From NCBI GenBank assembly GCA_039621445.1, contig CP154956.1:17853385-17917384 (forward strand): a stretch of 64,000 nucleotides of DNA. The letters run 5' to 3'. Positions 37,769 to 48,600 of the stretch are shown here, piece by piece. The stretch is from Euglena gracilis (lineage: Eukaryota; Euglenida; Euglenophyceae; Euglenales). Made by a program: the position numbers and the translations under genes. How positions within the stretch are numbered: position 1 is the first letter of the stretch; each line of letters begins with the position of its first letter. A model generated the notes under the pieces. The model had not been told where the DNA came from and did no database searches. It was given only the letters and a program-made list of their open reading frames with translations.

Positions 37769-38078
37769 CAGGCTGTTTTTTTTACAACCCCGGGGGGGGG
37801 GTCCGGAGTGCCTGTGAGTGCCTGCCCAGGCAGGCACTACCCCCCCCCCCCCCCGAGGGGGGTCGGATTTCGGCCTGTGCCCGGGCACATTCCTTTGAAA
37901 TTTGAAAATAGGCCATTTTTGGCTCCCCGGCGCCGAAGGCGCCGGGGTCGTGCTAGGGCACTTTTGGCCGTGTGCCCCCCCCCGGGGGGGGTCGGATTTG
38001 GAGTGCCTTGGGGTGCCTGCCAAGCAGGCACCCCCCCCCCCCCAGGGTGGGGTCGGCACCCGATTAAAATACAGCCTG
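37769..38078. mobile_element. Intron-like TIR element, 310 bp, exact 8-bp TSD
   Basis: Starts CAGGCTGTTTTTTTTAC, ends TTAAAATACAGCCTG. Flanks GATGGGAC at 37761-37768 and 38079-38086 are identical. Close relative of 9874-10483 without the nested insertion. Flanking frames are open in both orientations, so whether it is an intron in a gene is undecided. Confidence 0.85.
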
Positions 38079-38496
38079 GATGGGACCAATGCTGGAGGGT
38101 GGCCCGAAGAGGGAGCTCCCCCGTCATGCAACTCCCCCGTCACACAGCTCCTCCGTCACATCATTGGGCAAGGATGGATATTGATATTGGGTTTAGGGGG
38201 GGGGTCCCGATAAATTTGGATAGATTGACCCCCCTGATGTCCTCGATAAAGGTCGATAAAACCGATATGATCATTTTGTGCTCCGATAGCCTCATTTTTG
38301 TGATTTGAAGGATCCCAAAATCGTCCCAAAAACAACAAAAAAGCACGTTACCCGCCCCAATGAAGCCGATATTTCACGATATTTTTCGGAACCTGATAAA
38401 TTCAAGATTTTTGATAAACCCGATATGGAGCGATTTCCAATATCCATCCTTTCATTAGGGGGGACTCTGTCCTAAACGCTTTCCTCCTTGGCTAAC

Positions 38497-38596
38497 CTTC
38501 AGGCCATGGAGGCCACTGAAATTCTTTTTGATGCATTTGTCATTGAAAATAACTTCCTCAAAGCTTCTCTTCAAGGTTTCCTTTTCCTCAATGTAC
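38497..38596 (-). CDS. Isolated GT-AG exon, unknown protein
   Basis: A 100-nt exon between a CCAAG acceptor and a CTGAAG/GTTAGC donor. It encodes YIEEKETLKRSFEEVIFNDK then CIKKNFSGLHGLK, a charged helical-looking segment. Codon use is less G/C-biased than in the alpha-kinase or Rab exons. The plus strand carries a 101-codon open frame over the same bases, but it has a poorer composition. Family unknown; neighbouring exons not found. Confidence 0.4.
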
Positions 38597-38749
38597 CTTG
38601 GCAACGTAGTGCATGCGCGTGTGCGTTCATGCGCATGAAAATTGAACATGTGAGAGACATGCGCCATATGGTGGGGAAGGGAAAAAAAATTGAACACGGT
38701 CGTTTGGTCGCGACGCAGAGGAGAATGGGGTCAGCAGGAAGGAGGCAAA

Positions 38750-40670
38750 AGAGGCGTGGCATGGTGAGAGCAGTGGCACAGCAGACGGGTTAGGCAGGGA
38801 TATTCCACAATCACTCTGTTAGGGTCAATTGCTTCACATGGGTCACTGACCGTACCATTGCTTACCATTGCTTCCTGGAGGGAAGGGGGGGGTCACTCTC
38901 CATTTTCAAAAAAACCAATCACCCGCTTCCCACCCCCACCCCCTGGCGGGCCCAGCCAGGGGGGAGGTCACTTTGACTACCTGGGCCAAAATGACTCAAA
39001 CCCAATGGATTTTGCCAAAGCCCCCAAAAATTGCACCTTTGGGGCCGGTGGCCACTTTCAGCATTCCTGGCCGACCCCACCCCTTGGGGAAGGGGGTCTG
39101 GAGCCAGGAACCAGCTCCAAAAAAACAACAACCAGTCAGCCACCCGGGGGGGGGGGGGTCGGACACACCTTATGCAATGTATGGTGCTGACACCTTTTTG
39201 GTGATACCAGACCACAACACACACACGCCTTCACAGCACAAATGCTTTCTGATGCATATAATAGACATATCAACACATGCAGGCAGCCAGGCAGGCACAA
39301 AAGCATACACACTGGCAGACACATCTTCACACATAAACGCCACACACCACACACACACACGCACATGTATTTGTTTGTATGCCGTTGCGATGCATGTCAA
39401 GTTATTGCGATGCATGAAAAATTGAAGACGACTTTTCTTCGTTTGGCAGCTATGGCATACCATAATTTACTGCCCTGGGAGGGGGATCCTCCATATCAAA
39501 AAGGCCAGTCAATCACTTTTTGAAAAATAGAGTTCCCACCCAAGGAGGGGTACATGGTCGGTCGTCCACAAAACAAATATATGCATGCAAACACCCTGGG
39601 CAATTCATGTGAAGAAAATCAGCTGCATGGGGGGGGGAACAATATCGATGGGTGATTTCAGAAGGAAATGATGATTGCAGGAAGAGGAAGGCAGCATCTG
39701 CCCAGACCCAGTGGGAAATCAAGAAGAATGTTCCGACCTTATGAAATCACATTTTTTGAATAACCAAAACAGAAGGCAATTGCCAAGGACAAAAAATGAC
39801 GTCCTGGGTGGGCACCCTATTTTGCGGGGTGGGAAATCGACCAAAAAAATCCGCTCGATTTCCATCATTTGGAGGCCATTTCTGTTGGTCAGAGCCCAGC
39901 CCCTTGGAAACTATCGAGAGAAAAAAACTTGGAATTCAACAAATTTGGGAAAATATCTTTTCTTACGGGGGCATTTTAAATGCAATTGATGCTGGGAAGG
40001 AGGGGGTCAACGTATTCCGAAAAAATGTACATGTGCGGTTACACATTTTATCTTTGAAAACAATCATGTAAAACAAAAGAATGAAAACCGTTTGTGGAGC
40101 ACATGCGGCTTTGCTTCTGCTTCGCAAATGGATGCCAGCGGTGCCAGGCCATCCATCCATGCCAGGCCACCGCAGCAACATAGAAATGCTGGTCATAACA
40201 AACCAAACAGCAAATGTTGGTATTTCCTTTCAGTTTTTGAACATAACCTGGAAACGGGTGATGGCTGGAATCCCCTAACCGGAAAGATTGTATGTGGGTG
40301 GGTGGGTGGGGTGGGAGTGTTGAGTAAGTGAGTGAGTGAGTGAGTGTGTGTGTGTTATTTGTGTGTTGTGTGCGTGTTATGTGTGTGTTGTGTGTTATGT
40401 GAGTAGGTGGTGGGTGGGTGTATCCGCGCCGGCGAAGTGCATGCCGTCATGCACGTTTTTGGTGGCACTCAACCACAACAAAATTTCCACCGTCTCATTT
40501 TGCCAATTTGTGGGGTGAAATTTGATTGACTTTTCTTTGTCACGGCTGTGTGTCCTCTTTCTTCCTGTGCATGTCTGTCAGTTTGTGCTTTGGAAGTTGA
40601 ACAGGAAAATGGAAAACCAAGAAATGAGTTCCTTTTCTACACCAACGAAGCAAGGTGTGACCTGAAGGCG
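38750..40670. other. Repeat-rich, mostly noncoding; one weak exon candidate
   Basis: Contains a G-run repeat (38880-39165), CA-rich sequence (39195-39370) and a (GTGA/TGTG) tract (40325-40405). On the minus strand near 40425-40505 a frame encodes NETVEILLWLSATKNVHDGM, a faintly ankyrin-like segment without splice support. Confidence 0.25.
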
Positions 40671-40677
40671 TCCCCCA

Positions 40678-43380
40678 CTACAGGTTGTCGGTCCAGCAGA
40701 GGACGAAGTCCTTGAAGTTCACCTTTCCGTCGCTGTTGACCTTCGTCTCAATGCGACTCAGGAAATTCATAAACTCTTCCGCCTCCTTGGACTTGGAGTC
40801 CGCTACCCGCGCCTTCTGGAACACATGGTACAGCTCGTCCTTGTCAAGGAACCCGGACTTGACCCCAGGGCATGTCAGGGGAAACATGGAAGGCGACTCC
40901 TAATTAACCCACCCACAGGGCTGTTCGGAAAGACGTGGTGGGGGCAAACCCCCACCTGGGAGCAGACGTTCATTTAGTGTGGTTCACAAAAGGAGTGTGA
41001 ACCACAATTTTTTTTGGTGTCCACAGATGAACCACAAAAATTTTTTTGGTGTCCACAGATGAACCACAATTTTCCTTTTGGTGCACAAAACTTGATTGAG
41101 AATGAATAAAAAAATTAAACACTTTTTACAACTAAAAGTGGATTGATCTTTAGACACTTTAGACACCAAAATGGCCACTCTGGGCAGGCGGACACTTTGA
41201 GGGTTGGCGGGCGGCACCTTTGGCGCCGAAGTAAAATAGCAGCCACTTTGAGGGGGGTAAACCAAAATCTGCAAATAAAAAATTGGCCAGGGCAGTTCAA
41301 CCAATCCTGGATATTTTTCCAAGAGGGTCGAAACTTTTGTCGACTTCCTTTTCGATATGGGAAAGAGATGTGGTATTAACCCCCCCCCCATTTAAACCGA
41401 CCCGTCAGTTTAGGACTTTTGGGTTGGCGGAACTCCTTGAGGTGGTCGGTTTAGACGGGGGGGAGGGTCGGTTTCAGGGGGAGCACACGGCTGGCCGACG
41501 GCGTGATGGAAGCGGGTTGATGTTAGCAAGGCAACTTCAATTGGCAAATGCCAAATTTGGTTGGCCAATTCCTAACTTTGAGTGACAAATGCCAAATTTG
41601 GGATGCAAATTCTTAATTTTCGGGGGCAAATGCCGAATTTTGGGTGTAATATATAATTTTGGGTGGCAAACTGTCTTATTTTGGGTGCAAACTTCAAATT
41701 TCAGGTGGCAAATACCTGATTTTGTAATTTTTGGGTGCCAACTCCAAATTTTTGTTGAGGAAAATGCCCAAAAACTCCAAAACTTGGAAGCAAATGCCTA
41801 ATTTTTGGTGTAAAATTATAATTTTTGGTCATCAATAATAACCATTCGATGAGCCTGGACGCTCTTTTTGTTGGCAGCTTCCATTAAGTTGTGCATGTTT
41901 GTCATCCAACTTGCCATGGGTCGGTTCATTTCTTTTTTGGTTGAAATCCTGCAATGGGTCGGATTGGAAGGGCAGGTCTTTTTAGAAGGGGTGTCGGTTT
42001 AATTGGGGGGGGGGGTTACTTTGGAGAAGGGGAGCCTCCAGATGAGCTTGAAGAGGAACCCCCTAGTGGAGACCAGAGTGTGCATGGCTTTTTTGTTAAA
42101 AAAAAACCAGGGAAAACAATTGGACTTAAATTTTCCTTGATCACAAGGGTGAAATGGCCCAAAATGATCAAAAAATCTTTTGGTCGAAATCGTGCACCAA
42201 TATTCATCAATTTTCATAGATTTTCTTGGAAATTCTGAAAAAGATTCCTGGAAAGCAGAAAAGCACAAACCAGCAAACGGCAAAAAAAAAATGCTGAAAA
42301 AAGGAAGGCAAAATCCTGATATAAATTTGCAAATGGCCCAAAAAACATGCAGTCAAAATAGCGGGAATGGGCAAATTTGTTGCAAAAAAACTCCTGGAAA
42401 ACCTCGAAATATGCACTAAATATGTGCAAAATATTCGAAATATGCACTTTTTGGCAAAAAAAAAAGTGAAATATGAGCTAAATATGTGAAATATCCACAT
42501 ATTTCCCCCCTCGATTGTTTCATAGCTGTTGAGGAAAGAGATAATGATGCAAATGCTAGCAGGTGGTGGAAAAATTTGGTGTCCACATGTGAACCACAAT
42601 TTTTTTTTGGTGTCCACAAATGTGAACCATATGCCCACATGTGAACCACAAAAGACATCCTTGGTGTACCACACTAAATGAATGGGAGGTGGGGGGTTGA
42701 CCCCTCACCTCCCATAGCACCCGCGCAAGGAAAAATCCTTCGGCACCAAAGGCACCAAATGAACTTTGACCAAAAAAATCCGCGCCCCAAAAAAATACGG
42801 GAAACCCTGGTGGGGGGGGGTCGGACCCACCCACCATGATGGGGGTGGGGGGGGGGGGCTGGTGGACTCCTCCCCCACCCACCACCCAGTTTTGGGGATT
42901 CCCGTACAGCCCTGACCCCCCTCTGACGGTGACTCCTAACTGACTCCCACCCCCGAATGGAGTGTTTCCTGACCAAAGCAGAAATATGGCAATTTCTTAC
43001 CAAATGCCAAAAACATATCCAGCGCCGGAAAAGGGGCGTGGTGGGGCAGGTAACTTTTGACCCCCCACCTGTGGAGAACACATCATGGCAACCCCAGGAG
43101 TCCCGGAGGGGGGAAACACCCCTCCTCTGCCCCATGCCTCATCCTTATGCCAGACCAACGAAGCGCCAGCTAAATACCATAAAAAGGGGGGCATTGTTCA
43201 CCCCAACAGATGAGTGGGCCAACTCTGTGGGGTACCAAAGTCACCCCAACGGACCCGCCCTGCCCGTCCTTGTCCAGCTCGTTGAAGGCGGCGGCCAGGG
43301 CGGAGTACTGCTTCTCGTTCATCCCCAGCAGGGCGAGCTCCTCTGGGGTTGCGGATCCCTTCTTGGGTTGGCGCCACGCC
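40678..43380 (-). CDS. EF-hand calcium-binding protein, last two exons
   Basis: Exon 43380-43266 encodes ATPEELALLGMNEKQ and AFNELDKD. Terminal exon 40860-40678 begins KSGFLDKDELYHVF and ends FVLCWTDNL plus stop TAG. Removing the 2405-bp intron 40861-43265 (starts GGGCAG, ends CTGGGGTC) fuses DKD to KSGFLDKDE, a canonical 12-residue EF-hand loop with acidic residues at positions 1, 3, 9 and 12 and Gly at 6. A second loop, KVNSDGKVNFKD, has Lys instead of Asp at position 1 and may bind calcium weakly or not at all. The upstream exon follows a (TG)n tract and a GGCAG acceptor. N-terminal exons were not identified; a GC-rich candidate lies at 44.8-44.95 kb. The protein is probably a small calmodulin- or calcineurin-B-like calcium sensor, but the subfamily cannot be assigned. 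Confidence 0.85.
41535..41850. repeat. Degenerate 30-40 bp tandem repeat
   Basis: Successive units contain GGCAAATGCCAAATTTGGGT-like sequence with drift. Lies within the 2.4-kb EF-hand intron. Confidence 0.7.
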
Positions 43381-43388
43381 CTGCCGGG

Positions 43389-43390
<2 letters not shown>

Positions 43391-43465
<75 letters not shown>
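43391..43465. repeat. (CA)n microsatellite upstream of the EF-hand exon
   Basis: About 75 bp of pure CA, (TG)n on the sense strand, ending 10 bp before the acceptor at 43381. Confidence 0.95.
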
Positions 43466-43467
<2 letters not shown>

Positions 43468-44527
43468 AGAAAGGGAGGGGGTAACATAGCTCCTGCACCA
43501 TACCCAACTTACCCCAATGAGTCCGAACCCTTGCACTTACTCAGCATCGGGCCAAAATGTAAACTCGAAAAACATTCTAAAAAAAATTGGTAAAGCGCCG
43601 GGGAAGAAAACAAAAAAAAATGCAAAAAAAAAGACCCAAAATTCGGCAAAATCGAAAAATTGGAAAACCGCCGGGGAAGAAAACAAAAAAATGCAAAAAA
43701 AAGACCCAAAAATTCGGCAAAATCGAAGAACGCAAAAAGTGCAGTTGCCCCCCTTCGCTGCTGAGGAGACGTTTCCAACCCCCCCCAGGTGGGTATGGCT
43801 GAATGGGGAGGGGGTGTGGACAGTTGCAGTTGGGTTCAAGCCATGCCAATTTGCTCTGTTGCAGGGTCAGTGGCCCAGCTGTGCATTTCCCCACAACAGT
43901 TTATGACACAGCATTTGTTAAAAATGTGAGCAAAAAATGTGAAGATTGTGTGTGTATGAAGACTAAAATATTATTTTGAAATTTGAGAGTAAATACAAGG
44001 AAAATGTGCAAATTTTTGCAAGTTGTCAATCATGCAGCAGAACAGAAATTATGCAAAAATGCAAAAGCCCAGGTTTCGGATATGCTGCCTTCCTCCTTGT
44101 CCAAGACATGGCAATGCTCCAGAATGGTGCCTTTGGCAAAAGGGGTCAACGACACAGCATGTAAACGCCACAATATTTCGATGAAACATGTCGGTTTGTG
44201 CCTTGGACACGGGAAGGTGGGGTCGAGATACATCATACACGCATACGTAATTAAACCCCCAAATTTAAGTTGAGGAATTTTGAGGGGATACAGCAGATTT
44301 TTTTCACCAGAAATGCTCCATTTTGGATAATAATTTGGGGAAAATAAGATGCACACAACAAAAACTTGGCATAAAATTGTGGCCACAATTGAAGGCCGCG
44401 GAAGGTCACAGAGGCCACCCCAAAAAGTTTGATTTTAAATCCCGCCCAAATACTTAGTCGGGGACTTTATATTTTGGGGGGTTATGTGATGCTTTTCCTC
44501 TTCTGTGTACACAACGGGAGCCAGGCA

Positions 44528-44808
44528 GGGGGTTTTTCAAACACCAGGGGGAGGGGGGGTCCCCCACCCACCCACCTGGGGGGGGACCGTCCCCCCGGGG
44601 GGGGGGGTCCCGGGGGACCCACTTACTTTCCCCCGAAAATGACCGAAAAATTGTGAAAATTCCAAAAATAGCACGTGTTTCAAAACTTTTCGGTGCCTTC
44701 AGCGTCGAAAAAAATATATCCCACCCCCCTCCGGGGGAGGGGAGGGGGGCTCAGCCAGACCCACCCACCCTACCCCCCCCCCGGGGTCCAAGGCTAAAAA
44801 AAAAACCC
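44528..44808. mobile_element. Intron-like G-run element, ends eroded
   Basis: Left end CAGGGGGTTTTTCAA and right end CTAAAAAAAAAACCCGG are recognisable members of the 2568-2812 subfamily, with the central GGTGCCTTCAGCGTC hairpin. The terminal CTG is lost and no target duplication is clear. Confidence 0.5.
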
Positions 44809-44834
44809 GGGGCCGGGGTGTGGGCGGAGGTCGC

Positions 44835-44960
44835 CGATGAAGTCGGCCATCCTCATGCTCGTGGCCTCCCCCGCCGTCCCCGACACGTGCGTCCCGTCCC
44901 GCTTCGGGGCCTTGTGCCGCGGCGGCGCCCCGGCCGGCGGGCCGGCCGGCGCCGCAGCGG
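44835..44960 (-). CDS. Candidate GC-rich exon (EF-hand gene or alpha-kinase tail)
   Basis: Frame encodes KAPKRDGTHVSGTAGEATSM then RMADFIGDLRPHPG, immediately before a G-run TIR element (about 44528-44808) that could be its intron. Third positions are G/C as in neighbouring exons. It lies between the alpha-kinase C-terminus and the EF-hand exons on the same strand; which gene owns it is unresolved. Confidence 0.35.
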
Positions 44961-45699
44961 CGGGCCCGGCGGCGCGGGGGGGTCGGGGAAGCGGAGGGGG
45001 TTGGGGACCGGGGGGACGCCAAGCAGGATTTTTGCCGTGCGCCGGGGTTTGACGGGGGCCGCTGGCGAGTTCCAAATCCGAGGTGGCGGCGGCATTCAAC
45101 GCCAATCAGCACCGCCAAGAAGCACCCCGGGTGTCTCAAAACTCCCCCCTCAGCCCCTGCCCTGCCCAACGGTGGAATGATCGTTACCCTTTTGCAATTT
45201 GAAACCAAATTTGATATTGCTTCCCAAAATGGTGGTAGTCAGATTCTCACGACAATCCTCAATCAACTGTGGAAACCCAGCAAGAAATCCTGTTCCTGAG
45301 AACAGGATTATGTGACATTAATGCCGACCACAAAAAAAGTGGCGCAAATGTAGGCAATGGTAGCCTGGCTCCGGCCACCTTCCCCCCTACTTGTCCTTGA
45401 CACACCACAATACGGGGGAAATGCGGTTGACACGGAGGGGGTGTCATAGACATGCCGTGTCATAGGCACTGCACCATGGGACACAAGGCATTTTGGGTTT
45501 GAGAAAAATGAGGTTGAAAGAGGGGGGGGTGTCATAGACAACCTGTGTCAAAAACAGGGGGGGAGATGCCTCACCCCCCCCGGGGAACTGTCACCTGACA
45601 GGTTCCAAGGGCCCTGACAGTTTCCCGGGCGGGACCCAGACAGGTTCTCGGGCACGACAGTCTCCCGGGGGGGGGGATCGCATCGGGTGCCGGCCGGGG

Positions 45700-48600
45700 C
45701 GCCGGCACGCCACGCCGAACTTCTTCGGGGCGTGGAACTGCAGGCCGAAGGACGTGCAGATGGAGTTGCACCAGTGCGTGCGCATGAAGCGGTCCATCCC
45801 CACCGGCCCCCGGCAGCGGGGCGGCTCATCCCCCCCCCCCCCCCCCCCGAGCCAGAGGACTTTTGGAGTTGGCCGGCCAACCGGAGGACCTCCTGACTTC
45901 CATCGTCAGGGACCCCAGTGAGCGTGACCCCAACCCAGGGTATTAAATGAGTGGGGAGGAGATTGCGAGGGGGGGGGTAACACTAATTCTTTTGTTTCCA
46001 ATTCCAACCAACCAGTCATTATCTTTCTCGAAAAAAAGTTTTGCCCCATCGCTCCACTTCCATCACGAAGGGGGTCCATTTGCTCCATTGTCAAAAAATG
46101 GGGTGTCAACCCTCTTTTTCGGGGGGGGGGGACAAGGGGAAAGAACCCGAAGTTGGCAATTTGATACCGAAACCAATCCCGAGGAAGAATGGGACGAACA
46201 ACTTTCAGGGCGTTCTGAGCTTCTGCGCTGTGGAGTGTTATGGCGGTGTAGGACTGGGGCAGGGTATCAAGTGAGCGGTGGTTTTGCGGGGGGGGGGTCA
46301 GACCCCCCCAGTGGGGGATCCTCTGCCTGATCCCACCCCCCCCCCCCGATCTCGATCAACGATGTCATTGTTTTAACCATTTGCGCCGGGGTGAGCCAAT
46401 GAAGATTCTCAGTTCAGCCAATTGGTGCGGACTTGACCCAGGACACGATTCCCTCGGTCCATTTTCATTGGACTCGAGCGGGGGCGGGCACACTCCTGTC
46501 ATGGTTCGGGAATGGGGGGGTCGGGGTGGGGGAACGGGGAGGGGGAACCTCCCAAGGCGCCCCCTGGGTCCAGGTTGCCCATGCCGAAGCCCTTGCCGTC
46601 CGCCGTGTGTACCTGCGGGTCCGTGTACATGTCCCCCACGCCCTGGCGGCAGGGCAGTCTCCTTCCGCGCCGGCACACAAAATCTTACATGGCCGGGAAT
46701 GCACGTTTCTCGTTGAGTCACAAAATGTAATGCAGTTTTAGTGAAAATGCGCATCCGCGCATTCTGGAAGTGGAGTGTGCAGGTGCGCAAAAAAAAGCAC
46801 CAAAAGTGAAAAATGCATTCCCGGCCGTCTAAGAACACAGGGCGGGAGACAGTGCCTGAGTCTGGCACATATAAGTGCAGTGTGCATCTCCTTCGAGAGC
46901 CGCAATGGGCCACCCAGGTGTGACAAGGCACCCTCCTGCACGGATGTCCACGATCATCAGCTTGCCCTCTGTGAACTCGTAGCTGAAATGGGTGGGGGCT
47001 CTGAAGGGCACTTTGCCCAAAAAAAATCAACCCGCAAACCAAAACAAGAAAAGGCCAATTAATTGATGCGCACTTTGAATTCTGGAGAAATGGAGGTCTT
47101 GAGCTGTGCAGCTCATCTCTACATGTTTTCAGCCAATTATGTCTAGCTTTGTTCAAGAAGGGAGGTTTCACCTTATCCCCAGATCCTCGGCTCAAATGAT
47201 GCCCCATAAAACAACCCTTCCTAAGGTAATATCTGAAATAAAAAAGGGTTTATTTGCTTGCTTGGGGATTGATTTGCCACGTGACACATTTTTTGAAAGG
47301 GTTTGAGGTATGGGGCATGTGGCACCACTGAACTTTCACGAGAAGAAAACGAACCCCCAGAGGCCGAAGGCCTGCGGTGTGTTGCGGGCATCCTTACCAA
47401 CGTACCCGTAGTTGTTGTTGTACTTGATGTACTTGCCCTTCAGGTACGTCGGCGGAGGGAAGGAAGCTCGTGAGGGGACTCGCGCGTGTGCACATGTGAG
47501 TTTGATCAGTTCAAACGCGATGGGGCGTGTTGCAACACGTTCTTTTGCTGAGGTCAATGCCAGGCAAAAAAGAAATGCCCAGAAGGTCTTTCAGAATATC
47601 ATTCTGGAGCACCATTTGGACGGTTTTGCTGAACAGAGCCAAAAAAAAATGCATTCTGGCCCGGGCACTTGCCACAGACAATGTCCTCTTGCCACAGGCG
47701 ATGCTTGCGGGGCAAATCATCTGATCCAAATGGCCCTCGAAGACGGAGCGGCCGCCCAGTCTCCACACCCCACCACTGACCGCTCGTCCGTCGGATCATG
47801 AACAGGGCGTCGCTTAAGGACCCTTGGGGGGGGGGTCCAACTGGAAACTTGGCTGGAAAACTGGCTGCTGTAAAAAGCTTGCTGGCTGCGCCTCTCCGCT
47901 CATCCAATGGAAGCTTCCCAGCTGGAAAAAAGACACACGGGGGTCGAACCGGGCACCAAAAAAATCGAACCTGCAGAAAGGTCCTCCCAAAAAAACGCCA
48001 AGTATGCAAACAAAATACGCAAAACTTTTGACCCCAAAATTTGAGCTGGCCAGACTCATTTCCTGCCCCATTTCTGCCCAATTTAGCGGAAAAAGGTTGC
48101 TGGTGGCTGGGTGCCCTCCATCTTCAGCGACGCTCCGACCACGAAGCAGTCCACGAAGTGCACGGGCTTGACCGGGTTGCGGGCGTTGAACGCCTTCGCC
48201 ACCGCCTGGCATGCCGCCTGCATCACGACGTCCGTGTCGTACGCCTCGCTAGACTGGCGGCACGGAGGGGTGTTCAGGCTGTTTTTTACCGACCCGGGGG
48301 GGTCCGGAGTGCCCTTGAGTGCCTGCCCAGGTCGGATTTTTGTGCCTTGGGGTGCCTGTCCAGGCAGACCCCCCCCCCCCGGGGTGGGGTCGGCACCCGA
48401 CTAAAATACAGCCTGGGGGGGTTCTGGGCAGAGGGAACACACGTGCAGAGGAAACAGGGGGTCCGTATACAAAAAAATCTTCGTCCCACGACATTCAACG
48501 CAAAACCCACCGGGAAAATCACCGACAAAATAGCCCCCGGAACAAGTGGGCCAACTTCAGGAAAAACAAGCGATTCCTGGGGTCTGTATCCGTGGGCCAT

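Noticed and set aside
40425-40505. Ankyrin-like segment NETVEILLWLSATKNV
   Set aside because: Too short, no splice sites, no second repeat.
46941-47365. Conventional GT-AG alternatives for alpha-kinase introns (for example GTTG/GTAAGG at 47400)
   Set aside because: They remove or frameshift conserved residues (KDARNTPQAF, VDIQGVGD), while the nonconventional junctions preserve them.
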